Assembly: GCA_023443625.1 (NCBI GenBank)
Contig: JAEZTQ010000013.1
Span: 1-35,390, forward strand
Source: Bacillota bacterium
GTDB taxonomy: Bacteria; Bacillota_A; Clostridia; Lachnospirales; Lachnospiraceae
DNA: 35,390 nucleotides
Direction of reading: 5' to 3'
Shown: positions 1-7,341 of the stretch, in pieces
Numbering within the stretch: position 1 is the first letter of the stretch
Layout: each line of letters opens with the position of its first letter
Position numbers and translations under genes: made by a program
The notes under the pieces: generated by a model
Database searches by the model: none
What the model saw: only the letters and a program-made list of their open reading frames with translations
Told to the model about the DNA's origin: nothing

Positions 1-9
1 TGATAACAT

Positions 10-74
10 AAGAAGGTACTGGATAAAACAATCTGCCATAAAATGCATCAGAATGATTTACACAGTACCTTCTT
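10..74. repeat. 12-bp perfect inverted repeat flanking a 41-bp spacer
   Basis: The arm AAGAAGGTACTG at 10-21 is the exact reverse complement of CAGTACCTTCTT at 63-74. The right arm runs into a short T-rich stretch, so it could be a long-loop terminator of a gene left of the window, or a remnant of terminal repeats of a small mobile element. It lies just before a regulator gene that has lost its 5' end, which favours a rearrangement scar. No transposase is visible. Confidence 0.5.
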
Positions 75-83
75 TTAATATGC

Positions 84-458
84 TTGAAAAGGAAAAGATC
101 TGAGGCATGTAAAAAGCCGAATAACAATATATCAGAAAAATATTTGGAGCAAATCATATCTTTACTTAACCATGCAGGATATGTTAAAAGTGTACGCGGA
201 GCACAAGGGGGCTATAGATTATCGAAAGATCCCTCAGAATATACAGTGGGTATGATCTTAAGACTTACTGAGGGTAGCCTTACGCCAATAGATTGTATTG
301 ATGAGAATAAAAATGCATGTAATCGCAGTGAGCATTGTGTTACAAGAGAGGTGTGGGGTGAATTATATGATGCCATTAAATCCGTTGTGGACCACATAAC
401 ACTGCAAGATTTAGTGGAGAGGCAAAGGAATATTGTTGCTTACGATTATATTATATAA
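84..458 (+). pseudogene. Rrf2/IscR-family regulator, 5'-truncated
   Basis: From about residue 15 on, the protein matches Rrf2-family regulators: the recognition-helix segment ISEKYLEQIISLL, the wing SVRGAQGGYRL, and the TVGMILRLTEGSL stretch. Three cysteines at residues 71, 79 and 85 sit where IscR-type members bind an Fe-S cluster. Family members normally begin with about 35-40 more residues (MKISTKGRYALR followed by the first HTH helices). Here the first 12 residues are unrelated, basic and probably not homologous. A short stretch around 90-115 read in another frame vaguely resembles the lost KGRYALR start, so a frameshift or internal deletion is likely. There is no good ribosome binding site before the ATG at 84. 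It is probably a broken gene, although a shortened protein lacking part of the DNA-binding domain cannot be excluded. Confidence 0.6.
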
Positions 459-540
459 TCAATGGTTAATTAATGAAGGGTTCCATTGCATATATCAAGG
501 TTTTTATAGTTTTAAGAGGGATGTGTATTTCATTAAGGCA

Positions 541-774
541 CTACCTGCTCCTATTAGAGGTAAGATGCATAGCTTGATAGTAATCTTTATGGTGAACATA
601 GAGATAATATAAAGTGTTACCCATATTAGGATTGGTCTTTTTATTTTCCTTTTTATTATTTTCTATGATTTTATAGTCATATTTTATATTTTTTGAAGCT
701 AGCGCATTCCTCAAAGCTGTAAATTCTTCTAAGGAATATCCGCAATAGATTTCAACTCTTTTCCAAAACCACAT
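541..774 (-). CDS. small conserved hypothetical protein
   Basis: A 77-residue protein beginning MWFWKRVEIYCGYSLEEF. The ATG at 774 is preferred over the in-frame GTG at 783, because AGAGGTGA lies just upstream of it and would overlap the GTG. The tail YYLYVHHKDYYQAM and the opening WKRVE-Y-GYS-EEF resemble a short protein family I associate with Lachnospiraceae, with no assigned function. It has no signal peptide or membrane segment; the middle is lysine- and asparagine-rich. It stands alone on the minus strand between the broken Rrf2 gene and the yicC promoter. The function is unknown and the family recall is from memory. Confidence 0.55.
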   Translation of the reverse strand: MWFWKRVEIYCGYSLEEFTALRNALASKNIKYDYKIIENNKKENKKTNPNMGNTLYYLYVHHKDYYQAMHLTSNRSR

Positions 775-984
775 AGTAATCACCTCTTTTCTGCTTTTAA
801 ATATAATTGAATATTTGATAAGATAATTATAAATCTAAAGAGCCTTTTACACATTAGAGTTTCATTAAAAAGGTCCTTATACATATAGGATATAAGTCAT
901 GGTATAATGAAAAGGATATGGTAAGGGAAATCTAGCTGATGGCTGATTTGCAAGAGGATTTTTATGGAAAAAATAATCGTTTAC
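775..984. other. non-coding gap upstream of the yicC promoter
   Basis: This is the divergent space between the minus-strand small gene and the yicC promoter. It is AT-rich with no open frame of note. A weak imperfect hairpin (GAGCCTTTT at 840-848 against AAAAGGTCC near 869-877) and a TATAAT near 903 without a convincing -35 are the only structures seen. Confidence 0.4.
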
Positions 985-1013
985 TTGACTTGATCTAGCA
1001 TTTCAATTATAAT
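985..1013 (+). promoter_or_regulatory. sigma-A promoter for the yicC-remA operon
   Basis: TTGACT at 985-990 and a perfect TATAAT at 1008-1013 are separated by exactly 17 bp. Transcription would begin around 1020, about 90 bp before the yicC start. This is the strongest promoter in the first 3 kb. Confidence 0.7.
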
Positions 1014-1111
1014 TAATTGGATAAATAGCAAAAAAAATTGTAATCCTATTATTTTGTTATTAATATAAGGTTGACTATGTCGCCAAATTTGAATGTGAGA
1101 GAGTGTGCACT

Positions 1112-1990
1112 ATGTTAAAAAGCATGACAGGCTTTGGTCGTTGTGAAATCTCAGAGGTTGATCGTAAGATTATAATAGAAATTAAAGCGGTCAATCACAG
1201 GTATTGTGACATAAATATTAAAATGCCTAAAAAACTTAATTTTTTTGAAGCAGCCATAAGAAATTTGCTAAAGCAGTATATTGGCAGAGGTAAAGTTGAT
1301 ATTTATATTACATATGAAGATTATACAGAAAATAATGTATGTGTTAAGTACAATGCAGATTTAGCAAGAGAATATTATGCTAACCTGGAGAAGATGAGTA
1401 AAGAATTCGGATTAGATAATGATATTCGTGTGTCGGTTTTATCAAGATATCCTGAGGTCTTTACCCTTGAGGAACATACCATTGATGAGAAGGAATTATG
1501 GGAGTTGGTTGAAGAAGCAGTTAAAACAGCTGCCTCTCGTTTTGTTGAAGCACGTATTGCAGAAGGGGAACGACTGAAGGAGGATATATTTGCAAAGCTG
1601 GATGTAATGCTTGGTCTTCTGGAATATATTGAGAGTAGATCACCGGAGATTGTTGGCGAATACCGAAATAAACTCATGGCAAAGGTTGCAGAGTTACTAG
1701 GAGATACCAAGGTTGATGAGAGTATCTTAGCTACCGAAGTAACAATTTTTGCAGATAAAATCTGTGTGGATGAAGAGACTGTTCGCTTAAGAAGTCATAT
1801 TCTTAATATGAAGGATACCTTAATGGAATGCGATAATGTGGGAAGAAAACTGGATTTTATCGCCCAGGAGATGAATCGAGAAGCAAATACAATTCTATCT
1901 AAAGCAAATGACCTAGAAGTTACCAATAAAGCAATAGATTTAAAGACTTCCATTGAAAAAGTAAGAGAACAAATTCAAAATATCGAATAG
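1112..1990 (+). CDS. yicC: YicC family endoribonuclease
   Basis: 292 residues starting MLKSMTGFGR, the signature opening of YicC/YloC proteins. The ATG at 1112 is chosen over the GTG at 1103 because family members start M-x-KSMTGFGR; GAGAGAG lies upstream. The N-terminal YicC domain (about 1-155) and the C-terminal DUF1732 domain (about 205-292, with CDNVGRKLDFIAQEMNREANT near the end) are both complete, and the length is normal. YicC proteins are cytoplasmic, metal-dependent endoribonucleases implicated in RNA turnover (known for the E. coli and B. subtilis homologues). It opens a compact operon with remA 24 bp downstream, as in Firmicutes generally, and is probably transcribed from the promoter at 985-1013. 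Confidence 0.93.
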   Translation: MLKSMTGFGRCEISEVDRKIIIEIKAVNHRYCDINIKMPKKLNFFEAAIRNLLKQYIGRGKVDIYITYEDYTENNVCVKYNADLAREYYANLEKMSKEFGLDNDIRVSVLSRYPEVFTLEEHTIDEKELWELVEEAVKTAASRFVEARIAEGERLKEDIFAKLDVMLGLLEYIESRSPEIVGEYRNKLMAKVAELLGDTKVDESILATEVTIFADKICVDEETVRLRSHILNMKDTLMECDNVGRKLDFIAQEMNREANTILSKANDLEVTNKAIDLKTSIEKVREQIQNIE

Positions 1991-2014
1991 AAGTAACTGA
2001 AATGAGGAATAACT

Positions 2015-2248
2015 TTGAATAAGTTAGTAAATATAGGTTTTGGAAATGTTGTGAATGCCAGTAAGATTATTAGTATTATCAGTCCAGAGGCTGCTCCCAT
2101 CAAACGAATGGTTCAGACAGCCAAGGATCAAGGCACGGCTATTGATGCCACCTGTGGAAGAAGAACAAAAGCAGTGATAGTAACTGAAAGCGGACATCTT
2201 ATATTATCATCTTTATTACCAGAGACAATTGCTGGTAGAGTAAACTAA
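2015..2248 (+). CDS. remA: RemA-like DNA-binding regulator (DUF370)
   Basis: A 77-residue protein ([20 protein letters not shown] near the start, [18 protein letters not shown] in the middle) matching the DUF370/RemA family over its full length. The start is TTG with GAGG at 2004-2007; no in-frame ATG is better placed. In Bacillus subtilis RemA oligomerises, wraps DNA and activates biofilm-matrix genes. In clostridia the targets are not established, so only the DNA-binding role is carried over. It sits between yicC and rpoZ as in Bacillus, but the guanylate kinase gene that normally follows is missing: only 98 bp of non-coding DNA separates it from rpoZ. Confidence 0.88.
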   Translation: MNKLVNIGFGNVVNASKIISIISPEAAPIKRMVQTAKDQGTAIDATCGRRTKAVIVTESGHLILSSLLPETIAGRVN

Positions 2249-2294
2249 TAGCTATATGGATTTACTGGGATTATTTTCAAAGCATTTGAATATA

Positions 2295-2322
2295 TTGTGC
2301 TAAGCTTACACTATAATATAAT
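2295..2322 (+). promoter_or_regulatory. possible promoter for rpoZ
   Basis: TTGTGC at 2295-2300 and TATAAT at 2317-2322 are 16 bp apart. An overlapping TATAAT at 2312-2317 has no matching -35. The short distance (about 18 bp) to the rpoZ start would give a very short leader, so this is a weak call. Confidence 0.3.
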
Positions 2323-2346
2323 AAGTAACAGGAAGGAGATATGATT

Positions 2347-2634
2347 ATGTTACATCCATCATATACAGATTTAATGAAAGTAGTAAACAGTGAGGTTGAA
2401 CCGGGAGAGCAGCCTGTAGTAAACAGCAGATATTCCATCGTTATTGCAACAGCTAGAAGAGCAAGACAGATAATTGATGGTGCACAACCTCTAGTTGATG
2501 TTACTTATCCCAAGCCTTTATCTATCGCCGTTGAAGAGTTATATGATTCCAAGGTAAAAATTGTCGGCGATGATGATCATAATGTTGATGAAGAGAAAAA
2601 TTCCGCTACTATTGATAACAATATGATTCAATAA
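2347..2634 (+). CDS. rpoZ: RNA polymerase omega subunit
   Basis: 95 residues from the second ATG. It begins MLHPSYTDLMKVVN, typical of Lachnospiraceae omega subunits, and contains the conserved NSRYSIVIATARRARQI helix and a P-K-PLSIAVEELY segment. The first ATG at 2341 sits directly on the GGAAGGAG ribosome binding site (2331-2338), so 2347 is the better start. Omega binds the beta' subunit and supports assembly of the core polymerase. The C-terminus is an acidic, low-complexity tail (GDDDHNVDEEKN), common in this group. It follows remA without an intervening gmk, and a hairpin after the stop suggests a transcript end before lepB. Confidence 0.92.
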   Translation: MLHPSYTDLMKVVNSEVEPGEQPVVNSRYSIVIATARRARQIIDGAQPLVDVTYPKPLSIAVEELYDSKVKIVGDDDHNVDEEKNSATIDNNMIQ

Positions 2635-2663
2635 GCTTCTATAGTGAAGTAAGCAAAATGGGC

Positions 2664-2696
2664 AGCACTTTCATGGCATATTGTTATGAAGGTGCT
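2664..2696 (+). terminator. hairpin after rpoZ
   Basis: AGCACTTTCAT (2664-2674) pairs with ATGAAGGTGCT (2686-2696) with one G-T pair and an 11-base loop. The following TTATAGTGTTTTG is T-rich but interrupted, so termination may be partial. Confidence 0.55.
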
Positions 2697-2739
2697 TTAT
2701 AGTGTTTTGCCATATTAATAGGTGTGAAAGGAAGATAAT

Positions 2740-3429
2740 ATGTCAAATAATCCGGAGGAAAATACAATATCACTGGAAGAGAATATAGGTGAATTTTCGG
2801 ATGAAATATATAAATCAAATCCTGATACACAGGCTTCCTATAGCTGCGAGGAGATTAATTTAGATTTATCAGATAAAGAGCAGAAGGAATCAAAAAAAGG
2901 AAATTCCAAGGGATTGTTGTTTGATTTGATTTTTTATGCCATTTTACTGGTTATATGTATCTATATATTGCCTAATTATGTATTACAACGTACCATTGTA
3001 GATGGTTCCTCTATGGTAAATACTTTATATGATGGTGATCATCTTTTTGTAGAAAAACTAACTTACCGCTTCAATGGTTTAGACCGATTTGATATCATTG
3101 TTTTCTACCCCTATGGCAGAGAGAATAAGGATTACTATGTAAAGAGGATTATAGGACTTCCTGGTGAAACAGTTCAAATTATTGATAGTGATATCTATAT
3201 TAATGGTGAAATATTAGAGGAGGATTATGGGAAGGATCCTATTTACGATCCAGGAAGAGCTAGTGAGCCCATAACATTAGCGGACGATGAATATTTTGTC
3301 CTGGGTGATAACAGATCCAATAGTAGAGATAGCAGAACTGAAGAAGTAGGTAATGTGAAACTAAAAGACATTGGGGGGCGTGCTATATTAAGGATTAAAC
3401 CTCTCAGTAGATTTGGTACAATTGATTAA
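2740..3429 (+). CDS. lepB: signal peptidase I
   Basis: 229 residues; type I signal peptidase of the Gram-positive (S26A) kind, which removes signal peptides from secreted proteins on the outer face of the membrane. There is a long acidic cytoplasmic extension (1-57), one transmembrane segment (about 58-79), then the catalytic domain. The serine motif is DGSSM with catalytic Ser91, the general-base lysine is Lys135 in YYVKRIIGLPGE, and the closing box is FVLGDNRSNSRDSR. The serine motif continues VNTL where most enzymes have xPTL, so the usual proline is Asn here. The start ATG has GAAAGGAAG upstream. It stands between the rpoZ hairpin and holA. Confidence 0.93.
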   Translation: MSNNPEENTISLEENIGEFSDEIYKSNPDTQASYSCEEINLDLSDKEQKESKKGNSKGLLFDLIFYAILLVICIYILPNYVLQRTIVDGSSMVNTLYDGDHLFVEKLTYRFNGLDRFDIIVFYPYGRENKDYYVKRIIGLPGETVQIIDSDIYINGEILEEDYGKDPIYDPGRASEPITLADDEYFVLGDNRSNSRDSRTEEVGNVKLKDIGGRAILRIKPLSRFGTID

Positions 3430-3508
3430 TTGTTATTAACTTTTACCTTGCAATATACATAGGAATTAGGTAGAATAGATAATGTTTCGTGAAACAGGAG
3501 TAATTATT

Positions 3509-4486
3509 ATGAAAGTAATTAAGGAGCATATTAAAACCGGCAATTTCAAACAGCTCTATCTTTTGTATGGAAGTGAAGAGTATTTAAAGAAGCTCTATCG
3601 TAATAAGTTAAAGACAGCCATAATAAAAGATGATAATGAAATGAATTATTCCTATTTTGAAGGAAAAGAGGCAGAACCTCATAAAATAGCTGAGATTGGA
3701 CAGACTTTACCTTTTTTGAGTGATTATCGATTAATTATTATAGAAGATAGCGGCTTATTTAAAAGTCAAAATGATCTAAGTGATCGTTGTAAGGATTTGC
3801 CCCAAAGCACCATAATTGTTTTCGTTGAAAAAGAAATCGATAAGCGCAATAAATTATTTAAATTGCTGAAAGACAAGGGTTGTGTCTCAGAGATGAATGG
3901 TTTAGATGAGAAGAACCTAAAGCTCTTTGTGGCTTCCCTGCTGGAGCAGGAGGGTAAGAAGATAACAGAAGCCATGGTGGTCTATCTCCTTGATAAGATA
4001 GGTAGGGATATGGTAAATATCTGTAGCGAGGTGGAGAAAATCATTTCCTATACCCTAGATCGTCAGATTGTACTACAAGAAGATATCGATGCAGTTGTTA
4101 CAACCCAGATAACCGGTAAGATCTTTCAGATGATAGATGCCATAGGAAGTAAGCAATCTGGGAAAGCCTTAGCCTTGTATTACGACCTATTATCTGTACG
4201 AGAGAAACCCATGTCCATACTATTTTTAATTACAAGACATTTTAACATCCTTTTACAGGTGAAGGATTTGCAAGCCCAGGGGTTTGCAGCAGCAGCCATG
4301 GGTGAAAAGGTTGGAATACCCCCCTTCTCCGTAAGTAAGTATCTGTCCCAGGCTAAGAATTTTACCGCTAAGCGGTTAAAGGAAGCCTTAGAGTTTGGAA
4401 TTGATGTAGAAGAACAGATAAAAACAGGTAGGCTGCAAGAGAAAATTGGCGTAGAGCTATTTATTGTAACCTTTAGTAAGAAGTAG
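3509..4486 (+). CDS. holA: DNA polymerase III delta subunit
   Basis: 325 residues from the ATG at 3509, which follows AGGAG with good spacing; an in-frame ATG at 3482 adds nine non-homologous residues and has a poorer site. The opening MKVIKEHIKTGNFKQLYLLYGSE is the classic HolA start (a nucleotide-binding-like fold without a functional Walker motif). The middle helical lid and the C-terminal collar domain (residues from about 205, with ARHFNILLQ-like ITRHFNILLQVKDL) are complete. Delta opens the sliding clamp during clamp loading at the replication fork. In many Firmicutes rpsT follows; here a terminator and a tRNA gene come next instead. Confidence 0.9.
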   Translation: MKVIKEHIKTGNFKQLYLLYGSEEYLKKLYRNKLKTAIIKDDNEMNYSYFEGKEAEPHKIAEIGQTLPFLSDYRLIIIEDSGLFKSQNDLSDRCKDLPQSTIIVFVEKEIDKRNKLFKLLKDKGCVSEMNGLDEKNLKLFVASLLEQEGKKITEAMVVYLLDKIGRDMVNICSEVEKIISYTLDRQIVLQEDIDAVVTTQITGKIFQMIDAIGSKQSGKALALYYDLLSVREKPMSILFLITRHFNILLQVKDLQAQGFAAAAMGEKVGIPPFSVSKYLSQAKNFTAKRLKEALEFGIDVEEQIKTGRLQEKIGVELFIVTFSKK

Positions 4487-4504
4487 TAGATTAGGTAGTA
4501 AAGG

Positions 4505-4536
4505 CTAAGAAGATTTTGGAATGGAAGTTTTCTTAG
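4505..4536 (+). terminator. terminator after holA
   Basis: CTAAGAA (4505-4511) pairs with TTCTTAG (4530-4536), extended inwards by AU and GU pairs to a six-base loop, and is followed by the T/A-rich TTATTATAT. Confidence 0.6.
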
Positions 4537-4564
4537 TTATTATATAAATACAAATAGAATACCT

Positions 4565-4650
4565 GGAGACGTATCGAAGTGGTCATAACGAGCCTGACTC
4601 GAAATCAGGTTGTCCGCAAGGGCACGTGGGTTCGAATCCCACCGTCTCCG
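4565..4650 (+). tRNA. tRNA-Ser (anticodon CGA)
   Basis: An 86-base serine tRNA. The acceptor stem GGAGACG pairs with CGTCTCC at 4643-4649 (discriminator G at 4650). The anticodon stem CCTGA/TCAGG encloses the loop CTCGAAA with anticodon CGA at 4600-4602, reading codon UCG. The long variable arm typical of class II tRNAs (TGTCCGCAAGGGCA region) is present, and the T arm is GTGGGTTCGAATCCCAC. CCA is not encoded. It directly borders an accessory region, so its 3' end is a plausible integration target. Confidence 0.95.
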
Positions 4651-4719
4651 TTCTGTATAATAGCTTACATTCTAGTAAAATCAAGGATTGTGGGCTATTT
4701 ATTTGCTCAGAAAAGAAGT

Positions 4720-4749
4720 GCAAAATAATGCAAAATGATAGCAAATAGA
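4720..4749. repeat. three imperfect 10-bp tandem repeats
   Basis: GCAAAATAAT (4720-4729) and GCAAAATGAT (4730-4739) are followed by a third decayed copy, AGCAAATAGAT. The helical-turn spacing beside a tRNA 3' end is reminiscent of integrase arm-type sites, but this is inference. Confidence 0.45.
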
Positions 4750-4909
4750 TATAGTCAGAACGTAGTCATGTAGTAAGATAAGTTATGGCCTTGTCAATAA
4801 AAGACACTTAAAATCTACTGGGAGAGGATACAAAAATTAGCTTCGTAGGAAAATCGTAAGAAATTCCGTAGAAAAATAGTTGAATACCTTAATAGTAAAT
4901 AAACAAATG

Positions 4910-4957
4910 ACACTCTTGTTATTGGTACAATTTTAGTACCAGAGCAAGAGTGTTTTT
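4910..4957 (+). terminator. strong rho-independent terminator
   Basis: The outer stem ACACTCTTG (4910-4918) pairs with CAAGAGTGT (4945-4953). An inner stem TGGTAC (4923-4928) pairs with GTACCA (4936-4941). TTTTT follows. No gene immediately upstream accounts for it, so its parent gene may have been lost. Confidence 0.75.
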
Positions 4958-5111
4958 GCTTCATTCCTTTTTTTGCTCCCTCTTCGTAAATGGCAAAGAA
5001 AAGATTGTTTAACTTGAAAATGCAATTCTATCCAGATGATTGCAGACTTGTCTTTGTCAATTTCTGGTAACAACATAGATAAATTAATTGTGACGATTTG
5101 GAGAAAAAATA

Positions 5112-6143
5112 ATGAAGAAAAATGAAAATTACACTGGCATTGATTATTCTAGGTTTATAGCTGCTTTATTAGTTATTGCTATTCATACTTCGCCACTTGC
5201 TTCTTTCAGCCAAACAGGCGATTTTATAATAACACGTATTATAGCTCGTGTTGCCGTTCCATTCTTTTTAATGACGTCTGGCTTTTTTTTGATTTCTAGA
5301 AACAACTATAACGCAAAAAAGTTAGGGGTATTTATAAAGAAGACAGCCTTAATCTATGGAATTGCTATATTGATATACATACCTATCAATATTTATAACG
5401 GCTATTTCAGAATGGACAACCTTTTATCAAACATTATAAAGGATATTGTATTTGACGGTACTTTGTATCATTTGTGGTATCTTACTGCATCAATTATCGG
5501 TGCGATTATTGCTTGGTATCTGGTAAAAAAGCTTGACTATCCAAAAGCATTAATTGTAGCATCCATCCTTTATTTAATCGGCTTATTTGGAGATAGTTAC
5601 TACGGAATAATTGAAGAGATTTATTGCTTAAACAGATTATATGAGCTTATTTTCCATATATCCGACTATACTAGAAATGGCATTTTCTTTGCCCCTGTCT
5701 TTATTATACTTGGTGGACTCATAGCTGATAATCGTTACAGAATAGCATTCAATAAAAGCATTTGTGGGTTTGGTATTAGTTTTGCCTTGATGTTTGGAGA
5801 AGCTATGATATTGCATCACTTTGACTTGCAACGACACGATAGTATGTATGTATTTTTACTGCCGTGTATATATTTCTTATTTAATGTCATTCTGAATTTC
5901 AAAGGGAAACGCTCAATAGGCTTGAGAACATCATCGCTGATTATCTATATCATTCATCCAATGATGATTGTAATAATTCGACTATTTGCTAAATTGCTTC
6001 ATCTACAAAATTTGCTTGTGGAGAACAGTATCGTACATTACTTTGTAGTCTGCCTTACATCAGTAGTGTTTGCTGTGGTGGTAATGGAATTGCTGAATAA
6101 ATACAAATCGAAAAAGGCAAAATATAAGACAAACACCCCATAG
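5112..6143 (+). CDS. VanT-like membrane acyltransferase-3 domain protein
   Basis: 343 residues with about ten hydrophobic helices. It belongs to the acyltransferase-3 superfamily: the opening GIDYSRFIAALLVIAIHTSP carries the conserved early histidine of the family, followed by ARVAVPFFLMTSGFFL and, late in the protein, LIIYIIHPMMIVIIRLFAK. From memory it closely resembles the N-terminal membrane half of VanT-type serine/alanine racemases of glycine-serine vancomycin clusters (VanG type), which in those proteins is thought to bring L-Ser across the membrane. The C-terminal pyridoxal-phosphate racemase half is absent: the protein ends with a lysine-rich tail (KYKSKKAKYK) at a normal stop, and no racemase remnant follows. 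No VanG, VanXY or VanS/R partner is in the window. It may therefore modify or transport a cell-wall substrate, but the function is unproven. The start has GGAG shortly upstream. Confidence 0.8.
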   Translation: MKKNENYTGIDYSRFIAALLVIAIHTSPLASFSQTGDFIITRIIARVAVPFFLMTSGFFLISRNNYNAKKLGVFIKKTALIYGIAILIYIPINIYNGYFRMDNLLSNIIKDIVFDGTLYHLWYLTASIIGAIIAWYLVKKLDYPKALIVASILYLIGLFGDSYYGIIEEIYCLNRLYELIFHISDYTRNGIFFAPVFIILGGLIADNRYRIAFNKSICGFGISFALMFGEAMILHHFDLQRHDSMYVFLLPCIYFLFNVILNFKGKRSIGLRTSSLIIYIIHPMMIVIIRLFAKLLHLQNLLVENSIVHYFVVCLTSVVFAVVVMELLNKYKSKKAKYKTNTP

Positions 6144-6217
6144 GGCTTATGTAGAAATTGATTGAACAATCTTTTCTATGTTGTGTCATATTTTTTGAAA
6201 AGTAAGGGAGAAATCCA

Positions 6218-6385
6218 ATGAATCCAATAGAAAAAGTAAAACACTTTTACGAACATATTGCATCTATTAACAGTTCTCAAATATTGGTTCAATATACTCT
6301 TTTAATTAGTTCTGTTCTATCCTTGGCCTTCTGCATAAAAAGAGAAGTAATAGAAACTACTATTTTTTTCTTTGTATTGACATAA
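6218..6385 (+). pseudogene. gene start truncated by the neighbouring hydrolase gene
   Basis: A good ribosome binding site (AAGGGAGAA) precedes an ATG that opens a 55-residue frame beginning MNPIEKVKHFYEHIA. The first 23 or so codons look like an authentic gene start. From 6289 on, the same DNA is the antisense of the end of the serine hydrolase gene and the frame stops at 6383-6385. I read it as the surviving 5' end of a gene co-transcribed with the VanT-like protein and cut by a recombination that brought in the minus-strand pair. I do not recognise the family. Confidence 0.45.
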
Positions 6386-7245
6386 ATCACATTTCCTCCA
6401 TCTCCCATAGCGGCATATCCATTCCCGTTCTCTACCCACCATAAGTATCCATAGGATAGATTGAGTTTGTTCCATCGACTATGTTCCTTTGTACTCTCGT
6501 CTATCCATCGAGTCGATACAATTTGCTTTCCCTTCCACAATCCGCCATCTAAGTACAATTGACCTATTTTTGCCATATCCATAGGGGAGAGCGTAAGACC
6601 CCATCCTCCTGTATTTACTCCAGTTTGGTCAACAACCCAGCCGCTGATATTTGTTGCTTGATTAAAGGCCAGTTGTTCCTCTTTACTATGAAAAAACACA
6701 TTACTTGGAGCAGTTATTCCCAGTGGCGTGAATAAATTCTCTGTGGCGAAATCTAACACAGATTGCCCAGTTGCTTTTACAAGAATGCCCGATAAAATAT
6801 CTGGTCCTATGAGGGGAGTGTATTTAAATTTCCCGATATGTCCCCTACCGCCTAATAAATCAAGGGTAAATTTTACACAGTCATCACTAGTGAAATATTT
6901 TATGTAGGGGGGCAAGATATATTTATAGGTTGCTGTCATTGTCAGCAAATGCATCAGTGTAACCTTCTGTATTGTTTTTTCTCCTCTTTTAACTATGTAA
7001 TCTGGGAAAAAATCCAATACTTTCTGGTTGATACTTTTGATGTACCCTTTGTCAATGGCAATCCCAATCAATATGGAAATAATACTTTTTGTTACTGAAT
7101 AGACATGGATTCGGCTGGTAGCTGTGCATTCATTAAAGTAATTTTCATATAGCGTTCTACCATCTTTTAATACAACCATGCCTGCAATATTGCTATATTC
7201 ATTGTTTATTTTCTTTTCCAACTCTCTTATTTTTTCTTGTTTCAT
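6289..7245 (-). CDS. serine hydrolase, beta-lactamase/DD-peptidase fold (class C-like)
   Basis: 318 residues with the beta-lactamase-related fold (Pfam Beta-lactamase, COG1680). The nucleophile motif is S50-V-T-K53 in YSVTKSIISILIG. Later family features are MHLLTMTATY (about 98-107), GWGLTLSPMDMAKIGQLYLDGG (about 215-235) and YGYLWWVENGNGY. The second motif (YxN, here Y142-T-P) and the third motif (KTG/HxG, here GDGGN at 281-285) deviate from classical beta-lactamases, as is common in esterase- or peptidase-like members. There is no signal peptide, so it is predicted to be cytoplasmic, which argues against drug hydrolysis in the wall. The ribosome binding site AAGGAGA lies just before the ATG. 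It is the second gene of a probable operon behind the MerR regulator, 96 bp downstream. Confidence 0.82.
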   Translation of the reverse strand: MKQEKIRELEKKINNEYSNIAGMVVLKDGRTLYENYFNECTATSRIHVYSVTKSIISILIGIAIDKGYIKSINQKVLDFFPDYIVKRGEKTIQKVTLMHLLTMTATYKYILPPYIKYFTSDDCVKFTLDLLGGRGHIGKFKYTPLIGPDILSGILVKATGQSVLDFATENLFTPLGITAPSNVFFHSKEEQLAFNQATNISGWVVDQTGVNTGGWGLTLSPMDMAKIGQLYLDGGLWKGKQIVSTRWIDESTKEHSRWNKLNLSYGYLWWVENGNGYAAMGDGGNVIYVNTKKKIVVSITSLFMQKAKDRTELIKRVY

Positions 7246-7341
7246 TTTAATTTCTCCTTAATGATTTATTATCTTACTAGGTCATTCATCTTTTCTCAGG
7301 TTATATAACTATGTAAAAGTTGAGTGGTCGTGGTTGATGAC

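Larger units (their letters stand above)
4651..5111. other. non-coding gap between tRNA-Ser and accessory genes
   Basis: This 461-bp stretch has no convincing gene. It contains 10-bp tandem repeats (4720-4749), an untranslatable AT-rich stretch at 4750-4900, and a strong terminator hairpin (4910-4957). A possible weak promoter for the following gene (TTGTCA near 5057 with AT-rich sequence about 17 bp later) is not convincing. It could be an eroded end of an integrated element, but I see no integrase fragment that I can name. Confidence 0.5.
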
